17,695 bases of DNA, taken from contig PLNO01000191.1 in NCBI GenBank assembly GCA_003141795.1, forward strand, positions 4,803 to 22,497. Direction: 5' to 3'. The notes under the pieces were generated by a model, which was not told where the DNA came from, searched no databases, and worked only from the letters and a program-made list of their open reading frames with translations. The first letter of the stretch is position 1, and each line of letters opens with the position of its first letter. This DNA comes from Spirochaetaceae bacterium. Lineage in GTDB: Bacteria > Spirochaetota > Spirochaetia > SZUA-6 > Fen-1364. Positions 1 to 6,666 of this stretch are shown here, in pieces. The position numbers were made by a program, and so were the translations under genes.

Positions 1-22
1 CGATAGGACATATGTCCTATCG
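1..22. repeat. Perfect 22-bp palindrome (operator or hairpin)
   Basis: The first 22 bases are a perfect inverted repeat: the left arm CGATAGGACAT is followed at once by its exact reverse complement. As RNA it would fold into a 9-bp stem with an ATAT loop. It lies 14 bp beyond the stop codon of the minus-strand methyltransferase-like gene, so it could be that gene's terminator, although the flank where a T-tract would sit is outside the window. The perfect symmetry also fits a dimeric repressor operator for a gene to the left. Which of these is true cannot be told from this window. Confidence 0.6.
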
Positions 23-36
23 AAACCGCAGATCGG

Positions 37-612
37 CTACCAGACAAAGGGAACAAGCCTTCTGGTTTTTCGCATATATTCTTCGTATGCGGTGCCCATC
101 GAAGCGGTCAGGGCCCTTTCTTCAATGCGCATTCTGTACGCGAGAGCCATGAACGGCAGGACGACTGCGATAAGAAGGGAAAGCCAATTCTGGACGGCCA
201 CGCCATACCCGCAGCACATGACCAGCAGTCCGCTGTACGACGGATGCCGTATCAACCGGTAGGGACCGGTCTGGACGACCCGCTGGCCCTCATGCGTCCC
301 GACCGTCGTGCGAAAGGACGCCCCGAGAGCGGCAACGGCCCAGATTCGCAGGGCGAGCCCCATCGCCATGATGCCCAGTCCCCCGCAGAAGACGATCTCG
401 CTTCTCCCGCCGTGAAAGAGAAACATCGACATCCCGCTACAGAGTGCCGCCCCGGCTATTCCCACGGTGATGGCCGCGAAGTTCATGTATCGCGTTCCAC
501 GATCGGTCCCCGTGCCGCCTTTTCCCTGCATCCGGTCCCTGACGACGAGCCACACCTCGAAACCTACCCACACCACGGTGGCCAGAATCAATACGACAAC
601 CGAACGTGTCAT
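37..612 (-). CDS. Isoprenylcysteine carboxyl methyltransferase (ICMT)-like membrane protein
   Basis: This is a 191-residue membrane protein of the ICMT/phospholipid-methyltransferase-like superfamily. It has hydrophobic segments near residues 2-22, 43-66, 72-95 and 128-157. The family signature GPYRLIRHPSYSG is at about residues 116-128, followed by RIEERAL and a C-terminal YMRKTRRLVP stretch; these form the S-adenosylmethionine-binding part in the family. I start it at the internal ATG at 612 because AAGGGGTG lies 7 bases upstream; the frame itself is open back to 666. Bacterial members rarely have prenylated protein substrates and the real substrate is unknown; small lipophilic molecules or lipids are possible. 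It lies 73 bp downstream of a Crp/Fnr gene on the same strand, with a dyad in the gap, so it is a likely target or operon partner of that regulator. Confidence 0.8.
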   Translation of the reverse strand: MTRSVVVLILATVVWVGFEVWLVVRDRMQGKGGTGTDRGTRYMNFAAITVGIAGAALCSGMSMFLFHGGRSEIVFCGGLGIMAMGLALRIWAVAALGASFRTTVGTHEGQRVVQTGPYRLIRHPSYSGLLVMCCGYGVAVQNWLSLLIAVVLPFMALAYRMRIEERALTASMGTAYEEYMRKTRRLVPFVW

Positions 613-675
613 TTCGAGACACCCCTTTCGCGCAACGGCGCGCCTGAAAGGTAGCAGCAGGAACACCCGAGGGCA

Positions 676-689
676 TTAACCTGTGTTAA
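676..689. promoter_or_regulatory. TTAAC-N4-GTTAA dyad, candidate Crp/Fnr-type operator
   Basis: Two perfect 5-bp inverted arms, TTAAC and GTTAA, are separated by CTGT. The layout (5-bp arms, 4-bp spacer) is that of Crp/Fnr-family boxes such as TTGAT-N4-ATCAA. The centre is about 70 bp upstream of the ATG of the ICMT-like gene, and the right arm covers the stop codon of the Crp/Fnr regulator gene. It could serve that regulator at the downstream gene's promoter. The arms are short and AT-rich, so chance is possible. Confidence 0.3.
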
Positions 690-1315
690 CGGGGGGAGGC
701 ATCCTGGCGAGCGGCGGCTGCGCGAATTCTGCTCAGCGCCACAGGCGTGATGCCGAGATAGGCTGCCACGTGGTGCTGCCGAACCCTTGCCTCGATGCCG
801 GGAAAGCGCTCCTTGAACTTCGCGTAGCGCTCGGCTGCGCTCATGGAGAGCAGCTCGCGTTCACGTTGCTCCTTCTCGGTGAAGAGGGTGCGCGTGTAGG
901 CCGCGCCGATCGCCTCCCAATAGGGGTGGCGCGAGCCGAGTGCATCGAGATCGCGAAGCGACGTAACCAGGAGGAAGCTCTCCTCGAGGGCCTGTATCGA
1001 GAAGGGGGAAAGCTCGCCTTCCAGGTAGGCGAAGTACGCGGAGACCGGCCGTCCCTCATTCCGGAAGATCACGATTCTCTCCTCTCCCGAGGGTGTCGTG
1101 TAGAAGACGCGCACGATTCCTGAAATGATGAAGCCGAGTTTTTCGGGGGGGTCACCCTGGCGGGCGAAATACTCGCCATCCGCCAGGGTGAGGGGGGAGA
1201 GGATGGCCTCCATGGCGCTCCAATCGGATTCGGAAGGCTCAGAGAACCATGCAAGGGAACGTCGCAAAGAGGAGAGGCCGCTTGCCGTATCATGATCGGG
1301 CTCCATGCGTTTCAT
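686..1315 (-). CDS. Crp/Fnr family transcriptional regulator (first of a divergent pair)
   Basis: This is a 209-residue regulator with an N-terminal cyclic-nucleotide-binding-like beta barrel at about residues 35-125; GEYFARQGDPPEKLGFIISG and the following PSGEERIVIF carry the family pattern. A long dimerisation helix follows, then a C-terminal helix-turn-helix (HHVAAYLGITPVALSRIR). It has no N-terminal cysteine cluster of the Fnr [4Fe-4S] type, so it is not a canonical oxygen-sensing Fnr. The HTH is short and the protein ends soon after it, as in many small Crp-like regulators that respond to unknown ligands. The frame is open to 1432, but the ATG at 1315 fits the usual family length; a second ATG at 1306 is also possible, and neither has a strong ribosome site. 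It is divergent from another Crp/Fnr gene and precedes the ICMT-like gene. Confidence 0.85.
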   Translation of the reverse strand: MKRMEPDHDTASGLSSLRRSLAWFSEPSESDWSAMEAILSPLTLADGEYFARQGDPPEKLGFIISGIVRVFYTTPSGEERIVIFRNEGRPVSAYFAYLEGELSPFSIQALEESFLLVTSLRDLDALGSRHPYWEAIGAAYTRTLFTEKEQRERELLSMSAAERYAKFKERFPGIEARVRQHHVAAYLGITPVALSRIRAAAARQDASPR

Positions 1316-1430
1316 TTCACATCGAGTGTCGCACGTACCTGCCGTTCGTGGGGATACCCTCGTCACGCTGTCTGGACGCCCGCGGTACGCTTGCATATCC
1401 TTCAATCCGTATGCGGTGCGGGGCAAAGAC

Positions 1431-2120
1431 ATGACAGAGACGATGCGGGCAGAATCCGCTCACACCGTGGATTTCTACGTCCGCCGTTACAGCCTGGACA
1501 AGCTCCTCTCTGCGGAGCTGATTGCAGCGCTTCGACTCCTGCACCACGCGCCCGGGGAGCTCCTCCTGCGGGCCGGGGACCCCGTGAAGGACCTCCTTTT
1601 TTTCGTTGAGGGAAGGGCCAAGTGCTATGCCGCCGTGGAGAACGGCCAGAACCTGCTGGCCGCGTTCTACAAGCCGTTCGACGTTCTGGGAGACGTCGAG
1701 TTGTTCTCCCTGAAGCGATATACCCACACCGTCGAGGCGCTCACGGAAACGATCTGTCTCGACCTGCCCGTATCAGCGGTCATGAAGGCGGCCGAAGGCA
1801 ATGGGCGTCTGTTCATGTACATCTGTGGAAGGCTGGGGACGAAGCTCGCCACCAGGATGGCCGTGACCTCTGTCAACCTGCGCTACCCAGTGGAGAACCG
1901 GTTCGCGAGCTTCCTCCTGGCAGCCATTGACGGCAAGGGTCAGGTCATCGGCACGGATGACCTGGGGGAGATCGCGGACTTCCTCGGCGCGAGCTACCGG
2001 CAGCTCGGCCGCGTCGTGCGGAGGTTTCGCGACGAAGGCATCATCGACAAGGGGAGGGGCAGGATCCGCGTCCTCGATAGGAAGAAGCTCACCCCGCTTG
2101 CCAAGGAGCTATCGGTATAG
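1431..2120 (+). CDS. Crp/Fnr family transcriptional regulator, YeiL-like
   Basis: This is a 229-residue regulator. The cNMP-binding fold spans about residues 30-115 (APGELLLRAGDPVKDLLFFV, then FYKPFDVLGDVELFS). The dimerisation helix follows, then a winged HTH at about residues 165-215 (DDLGEIADFLGASYRQLGRVV and DEGIIDKGRGRIRVLD). The arrangement, including the VENRFASFLLA stretch ahead of the HTH, resembles the YeiL subgroup. There is no Fnr-type iron-sulphur cysteine motif. I chose the ATG at 1431 over earlier in-frame starts because the barrel starts at the usual distance from it; GCGGGG upstream is only a fair ribosome site. It shares a 115-bp intergenic region with the divergent Crp/Fnr gene and ends 23 bp before the convergent TetR gene. 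Confidence 0.85.
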   Translation: MTETMRAESAHTVDFYVRRYSLDKLLSAELIAALRLLHHAPGELLLRAGDPVKDLLFFVEGRAKCYAAVENGQNLLAAFYKPFDVLGDVELFSLKRYTHTVEALTETICLDLPVSAVMKAAEGNGRLFMYICGRLGTKLATRMAVTSVNLRYPVENRFASFLLAAIDGKGQVIGTDDLGEIADFLGASYRQLGRVVRRFRDEGIIDKGRGRIRVLDRKKLTPLAKELSV

Positions 2121-2143
2121 CGGCTCGGGCTGTCTGCAGAAGT

Positions 2144-2728
2144 CTATGGTCGCCCGACAAGAATCGCCATCGTGAAGTCAGACATGGCCCGGCAAAAGCC
2201 GTCCATCTCATCCGGTGTGCCGAACTTGATCCAGTGGAGGAGGGAACCGAAGAACGCCGAGCTCAAGAACACGATCTGGTATGTCTTGCTCGATGAGGAA
2301 GAAGCGCGACCTTCGCTCTCCAGCTTTTCTATCAATCGCCCTACCTCGAATGACATGCGACTCGTGAAGAGCGCATGGAAGGCGGGGAACTTCCCGTCCT
2401 CCAGAATCCTCAGGATGAACTCCCGACGTGCCGAGCAGTTCTCCGCGACCGTGCGGAACAGTCCCGGCAGGAGTGCCGTCACATCCACCATGACAGCATC
2501 CGAAGGAGGATTCGTGACGATCTCGAAGAAGCTCATCATGCACACTTCCAGCAGCTCGAACTTGTCCCGGTAGTGCAGGTAGAAGGTGGCGCGGTTGATC
2601 CCCGCGGTTTTGCACACCACCTCGACCGTTACTGCGTCGAAGCCCTTTCGCGCGACTTCATCCATGAGCGCTGCCGTAAGCAGTGACTCTGTCCGAACGA
2701 AACGCGGATCCCGCACTCTATTCGACAT
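2144..2728 (-). CDS. TetR/AcrR family transcriptional regulator
   Basis: This is a 194-residue TetR-type repressor. Residues 10-60 form the N-terminal DNA-binding domain: a first helix (TESLLTAALMDEVARKGF), the turn DAVTVEVVCKTAGINRATFY, and the typical YLHYRDKFELL end. The remaining residues are a helical ligand-binding and dimerisation domain of no recognised subclass, ending in LLHWIKFGTPDEMDGFCRAM, which resembles the TetR_C-type ends of the family. It is divergent from the CruF-like membrane gene (start-to-start gap 91 bp), the usual layout for a TetR repressor and its target. An imperfect palindrome in the gap (2752-2774) is a candidate operator. The ligand is unknown. Confidence 0.88.
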   Translation of the reverse strand: MSNRVRDPRFVRTESLLTAALMDEVARKGFDAVTVEVVCKTAGINRATFYLHYRDKFELLEVCMMSFFEIVTNPPSDAVMVDVTALLPGLFRTVAENCSARREFILRILEDGKFPAFHALFTSRMSFEVGRLIEKLESEGRASSSSSKTYQIVFLSSAFFGSLLHWIKFGTPDEMDGFCRAMSDFTMAILVGRP

Positions 2729-2751
2729 TCACATGCTCCACGTCTACTATG

Positions 2752-2774
2752 CGACGAAAATGATGATATTGTCG
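2752..2774. promoter_or_regulatory. Imperfect 23-bp palindrome between tetR and the CruF-like gene, candidate TetR operator
   Basis: CGAC at the left end pairs with GTCG at the right end, and several inner A/T positions are also symmetric (about 5-6 matched positions per half site). The element begins 24 bp upstream of the TetR start codon and ends 45 bp upstream of the CruF-like start codon. Placement and size fit a TetR operator, but the inner part is not strongly symmetric. Confidence 0.25.
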
Positions 2775-2819
2775 ATGAGCGCCGCGCCCACCTGATTTAT
2801 GCTCTGCGCGGAGGTGGAT

Positions 2820-3752
2820 ATGGGCCCTTTCACTATCGTACCGGTTTGGATCGCGCAGGACGTGATGGTCTTGATCGCCACAGTGGCGACGATCATCTTC
2901 ATCGTGCGGAAGGAGGAGCACCCGGAGTCCTTCCTGATGGAGATGTTCTGTTTCACTTTTCTGTACGCTGCCGTCTTCGAGAATTTTGCGACGATCGTGG
3001 GATACTACGGCTACGGCCGCTCCCTCCTCATGATCTTCAATGTCCCTCTCACCGTGCCGCTGATCGAGTATTTGGTCTTGTATGCAGGCCTCCGATTGAC
3101 CGCGAAGATGAATATGCCGGGCTGGTCCAGGGCCATTGTCACGGGGATGATGGGCATGTTGTTCGATCTTTCGCTGGATCCGCTCGCTGTCCGCCAAATC
3201 CACAAGGGCGTGGCCGAGGCGGCGATCGGTCGCTGGTCCTGGTTTCCCGGGACGACGGATGTGACTCTCCTGGGGATACCCGTCTACAATTTCACCGGAT
3301 GGATCCTGATGGTCGGTTTCGCCGCGGCGTTCTTCTTGATCGGCCGCCTGCTCTACCGGCGATCCGGCTACAAGACCTGGGTGGGCATCGTGTACCCCTT
3401 CGCCGCTATCATTGCATCGCTGGGCGCTCTGTATTCCCCGATCACCGCCTTCCTATTCTGGCTCGGCCCCTTCTGGTCCAAGGGTGGTGTCACTGAATGG
3501 ATCATGTTCGCCTTCGATACCCTTGTGGGCATCGCAGTTCTGGCCGCGCTCTGGCGCGGGCGGATGAAGAAGCCCCTTAAGCTGAGGGAGGACTGGCCGG
3601 TCCCGATGATCTTCGTTTCCTTCCACGTGGCCAACATCCTCTTCGCGATCTTTGGAGGGCACTATGAGATCCTCTGGGTCCAGGGAGTTGCCGCGGTGGC
3701 GCAGATCGGAATACTCGCGCTGATCTGGTCGCGGGGAAAAAGGACGGCCTGA
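2820..3752 (+). CDS. CruF/DUF422-like carotenoid biosynthesis family membrane protein
   Basis: This is a 310-residue polytopic membrane protein with about 8 hydrophobic segments. Its middle carries the pattern I know from the CruF/DUF422 family (carotenoid 1',2'-hydratase and bisanhydrobacterioruberin hydratase): DLSLDPLAV at about residues 116-124, WSW at 139-141, and GIPVYNFTGW at 152-161, close to the family's (Y)GIPxxNFxGW. I use the ATG at 2820 rather than 2799 because GGAGG lies 5 bases upstream of it. In CruF the acidic residues of the DP motif are thought to matter for hydration of a psi end group. No carotenoid genes (crtB, crtI, crtE) are in the window, so the substrate may differ. 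It is divergent from a TetR regulator, and its stop lies 13 bp from the convergent desaturase. Family membership is probable; activity is an inference. Confidence 0.65.
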   Translation: MGPFTIVPVWIAQDVMVLIATVATIIFIVRKEEHPESFLMEMFCFTFLYAAVFENFATIVGYYGYGRSLLMIFNVPLTVPLIEYLVLYAGLRLTAKMNMPGWSRAIVTGMMGMLFDLSLDPLAVRQIHKGVAEAAIGRWSWFPGTTDVTLLGIPVYNFTGWILMVGFAAAFFLIGRLLYRRSGYKTWVGIVYPFAAIIASLGALYSPITAFLFWLGPFWSKGGVTEWIMFAFDTLVGIAVLAALWRGRMKKPLKLREDWPVPMIFVSFHVANILFAIFGGHYEILWVQGVAAVAQIGILALIWSRGKRTA

Positions 3753-3765
3753 GCTTCTTCGCGGG

Positions 3766-4797
3766 CTACGTGCGGCGCACCGGCGCAGCGGTTGCGGGAA
3801 ACACCGGCGCATACACGTAGCCCGGTTCCGTCTTCTGCCTCTTCTTGACGGCGATGACTCCGCGCAGCGCGGCAAAGAGGCCCCGCGGCGATTCCGGCAG
3901 GTCCTTCTCCAGCACCTTGTGGAACTTGGGCAGATTATAGAAGGGCACTGCCGCGTACATGTGATGGTCGATGTGGTAGTTCATGTTCCAGTAGAGGTAG
4001 CGCAGCACGGGTCCGGCCTCGAAGGTCCGGGCGATGACCCTCCAGTCCGGCGTGTCCCACGCAAGTCCCGTGTGCTGGGCTGCGCCGGTGAGCCGGCCGA
4101 TGACCGTTGCGAAGAAGCCGCTGAACACGATGAGGTAGATGAGGACCCAGAGCTTGAACACGATGAAGACCGCAATGAGAACGACGGCGGAGATGAGCAT
4201 GAATCGGGCCCACCGGCACATCTGACGCCTGCGCGGGTCATCCTTCGGAAAGAGCGGGTCCCAGGAGAAGAAATCGGCATCCGCGTCGCCGAAAGCGTGG
4301 CGGACCGTGATGCTGACGAGAGTCCAGAACCACGACCAGTCGAACGTGAACCAGGCGACGTAGTTCACCCAGTTCATCGTGACCTTTGCCGGCTGTTGGA
4401 CCACCTCCTTGTCGCGGCCGCGATACACGGTGAGCTGGTGGTGGTACATGTGGCTGGCGCGGAAGTGCACGGGGTTGTTCCACGTGAGGAAGCAGAAGAG
4501 CCTATAGAAGAAATCGTTGACGCGTTTGCTCTTGAACGCCGTCCCATGGGAGAGCTCGTGGACCCCGGCCGACATTCCCATCATCTGCACGAAGAGGGAG
4601 TGCGCGTAGCAGGTAATGACCATCGCCACCCACAGCCGTATCCAGAAAAAATAGAAGGCGAGTGCGGTGAGGCAGAGGTATATGAGGAGGAAGCTCCCCG
4701 CCTGCAGCCAGCCCCGCAGGCTGTTCTTCTGCGTCATCTGGCGTAATGTTTCCTTGTCGACAGGGGTCCGGTACCAGTTGATGGCCGGGGCATCCAT
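3766..4797 (-). CDS. Membrane fatty acid desaturase (three histidine boxes)
   Basis: This is a 343-residue integral membrane di-iron desaturase/hydroxylase. The three histidine boxes are HELSH at residues 80-84, HMYHH at 116-120 and HIDHH at 275-279; an extra QHTG lies at 241-244. Paired hydrophobic segments lie at about 35-73 and 197-238, the usual topology with the boxes on the cytoplasmic face. The family introduces double bonds, or hydroxylates, fatty acyl or related chains using oxygen and an electron donor; the exact substrate and position cannot be read here. The ATG at 4797 is preferred over 4839 because AGGGAGGT lies just upstream. It converges on the CruF-like gene, and cydC lies upstream on the same strand, 177 bp away. 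A TTGACA lies about 65 bp upstream, without a convincing -10 element. Confidence 0.9.
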   Translation of the reverse strand: MDAPAINWYRTPVDKETLRQMTQKNSLRGWLQAGSFLLIYLCLTALAFYFFWIRLWVAMVITCYAHSLFVQMMGMSAGVHELSHGTAFKSKRVNDFFYRLFCFLTWNNPVHFRASHMYHHQLTVYRGRDKEVVQQPAKVTMNWVNYVAWFTFDWSWFWTLVSITVRHAFGDADADFFSWDPLFPKDDPRRRQMCRWARFMLISAVVLIAVFIVFKLWVLIYLIVFSGFFATVIGRLTGAAQHTGLAWDTPDWRVIARTFEAGPVLRYLYWNMNYHIDHHMYAAVPFYNLPKFHKVLEKDLPESPRGLFAALRGVIAVKKRQKTEPGYVYAPVFPATAAPVRRT

Positions 4798-4901
4798 GGC
4801 AAAACCTCCCTCTGCGAATGACCGTGGTTGGGCACTCAATGTGTGAAGTATGATGCGCTGGTTGTCAAGCCAGAGGTGCGGGGCCCAGCACAGGGAACGG
4901 C

Positions 4902-4989
4902 CATAGGGCCGCGCAGCATGTGCTGCCGTGCTATTCCGGGCGGCCCATAGGGCCGCGCAGCATTTACCGACGTGCTATTCCGGGCGGCC
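4902..4989. repeat. Two tandem copies of a 44-bp unit at the 3' end of cydC, with GC-rich hairpins
   Basis: Copy 1 (4902-4945) and copy 2 (4946-4989) share an identical 18-base start (CATAGGGCCGCGCAGCAT) and an identical 20-base end (CGTGCTATTCCGGGCGGCCC, whose last base is the first base of the next unit). Only a 7-base centre differs. In each copy GGGCCGC pairs with GCGGCCC to form an outer stem; copy 1 also has an inner GCAGCA-TG-TGCTGC stem. Copy 2 contains the stop codon and last codons of cydC, so copy 1 is a duplicated cydC tail. It may act as a terminator between cydC and the desaturase gene, although there is no T-tract. Confidence 0.85.
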
Positions 4990-6666
4990 CAGGCTCACGA
5001 CCCTGTCCACGATGGAAAGATCGCGCTGCCGATGCGTGATAACGATGAGCGTCTTTCCCGCCAAACGAGCGTCGACCGATGCGAGCATACTATCGGCGGT
5101 GGCCTCGTCCAGCGCTTCGGTGGGCTCGTCGAGGATGACGAAGGGCGACTCCTTGAGGAGCGCGCGGGCAAGGGCGACACGGCGCGATTCGCCGGTGGAA
5201 ATCTCGCGGCCTGTTTCCCCCACCGTCGTGTCCAGGCCTTCGGGGAGCGCAGTGATGAAATCGCCGAGCCCGGCGTCTACCAGCGCACGGAGCAGCTCCT
5301 CATCGCTCAGGTGCCCGCCCTCGGGGGCGGCAAGGAGGAGGTTTTCCCGCAGTGAGGCGTGGAAGAGGTGCGGGGCCTGGGGCATGACGGCGAAAAGGCG
5401 CCGCGCGTCATCCCCTGTCAGGGAGCGTAGCTCGACCTCGGGTTCGCCCGGACGCGTGAAGCGGACGCTTCCTCCTTCGTAGTCCCAGAAGCGCAGGAGG
5501 AGGTTCACGAGGGAGCTCTTGCCGATGCCGGTCGGACCGACGATCCCGATTCTGGCCCCGCAGGGGATGTCCAGGGACAGGCCGTCGATCACCCAGCGCT
5601 CGCTCGGAGCGTAACGGAAGCGCACATCCCGCATCGCCATCCCGAGGCCCGGCGCCTCCGGGCTCACCGTGCGGCGCGCCTCAGGAGCAGGGTCGGGCAC
5701 CGCGGGCGGCTCGTCGATGAGCTCGAAGAGGCGCGCGGCCGCCGCGTCCATCTCACCGGCGCGCTGGATCACGACGGGCAGCGGCATGATGGATTCGAAT
5801 GTGGAGAGCACGAACACCAGGAGCATGGCAAGGTCGGGTCCCGGCAGCGCGCCCGATGCCACGCGCGGTGCAAGGAGCCATGCCGCTGCCCAGACCGCGA
5901 CCGAGCTTGCCGCCATGAGCCCCGCTTCTCCCGCGCCGGAGAGGGAGGCGAGCCTGCGCTGCTGCCTGTCCAGGTCCGCCCCCGCGGCCTCCACCCGTGC
6001 GGCGTGCTCCTCCACTGCTCCCAGCGCGATGAGCTCTGCCATGCCCTGCACGCCCTCCACGATCGATGCGCGCAGCTCCGCGGAGCGCGCAACGCGCCGG
6101 GCCCCCGGTGCCGCCGCACGCCCCTTCAACAGCAGGGGGAGGAGCACGCCGCCCACCGCGAGCCCCGCAAGATCCACCGCCACGAGCCGTGCGTCGTAGC
6201 GCGCGAGGAAGGGCGTGATGCACACCACGGCGAGCGCCGCCACGATGGAGGGCACCACACCCCTGACGTAGAAGTCGTCCAGGGTGTCGATGTCCGCCCG
6301 GATCCGGCTGAGGAGGTCCCCGCTGCGGTGTCGCGTAAGGCGCGCAGGGGCGAGGGGCTCGATGCGCGTGAAGAACCACACGCGGAGCGAGGAGAGGATG
6401 CGCAGCGTCGTGTCGTGGTTGACGTAGCGCTCCGCGTAGCGGCCGCCTGCGCGGGCAAGGGCGAGTGCGCGCACAGCCGTGCCGGGCAGCGTGTACTCCA
6501 TGGACAAACGGAGCGCGCCGGCAACGGCCATCGAGGTGATGAACCAGCTGGACAGGGCAAGGAGCGCCATGTTGGCCGTGAGCGCCAGAAGCGACAGAAG
6601 GATGCCCAGCAGGGCCATGCGCCACGAGGGGAGAAGGAGCCGGAGGAGCCGTGCCCGCGGCCTCAT
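4975..6666 (-). CDS. cydC: Thiol reductant ABC exporter subunit CydC
   Basis: This is a 563-residue fused membrane plus ATPase half-transporter. The six-helix ABC-exporter domain covers about residues 10-310. The nucleotide-binding domain has Walker A GPTGIGKSS (377-385), the Q-loop MPQAPHLF (about 428-435), Walker B FVILDEPTEALD, and the switch histidine in VITHRQRDL. The signature is ISTGES instead of the usual LSGGQ/E type, a visible departure. With CydD it forms a heterodimer that exports glutathione/cysteine-type thiols to the periplasm (or, in recent models, handles haem) and is required to mature cytochrome bd. The start at 6666 is chosen because its ATGA overlaps the cydD stop, with GGAGG just upstream, showing translational coupling. 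The tail is duplicated downstream (4902-4989). Confidence 0.9.
   Translation of the reverse strand: MRPRARLLRLLLPSWRMALLGILLSLLALTANMALLALSSWFITSMAVAGALRLSMEYTLPGTAVRALALARAGGRYAERYVNHDTTLRILSSLRVWFFTRIEPLAPARLTRHRSGDLLSRIRADIDTLDDFYVRGVVPSIVAALAVVCITPFLARYDARLVAVDLAGLAVGGVLLPLLLKGRAAAPGARRVARSAELRASIVEGVQGMAELIALGAVEEHAARVEAAGADLDRQQRRLASLSGAGEAGLMAASSVAVWAAAWLLAPRVASGALPGPDLAMLLVFVLSTFESIMPLPVVIQRAGEMDAAAARLFELIDEPPAVPDPAPEARRTVSPEAPGLGMAMRDVRFRYAPSERWVIDGLSLDIPCGARIGIVGPTGIGKSSLVNLLLRFWDYEGGSVRFTRPGEPEVELRSLTGDDARRLFAVMPQAPHLFHASLRENLLLAAPEGGHLSDEELLRALVDAGLGDFITALPEGLDTTVGETGREISTGESRRVALARALLKESPFVILDEPTEALDEATADSMLASVDARLAGKTLIVITHRQRDLSIVDRVVSLGRPE

Noticed and set aside
3919..4746. 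Plus-strand open frame of 275 codons
   Set aside because: It is antisense to the desaturase, whose three histidine boxes are all intact; the translation is rich in Glu/His/Val and looks like a shadow.
4838..4868. TTGACA with a possible -10 as the desaturase promoter (minus strand)
   Set aside because: The -35 is perfect, but the only -10-like hexamers are at 10 or 19 bp spacing and match poorly.
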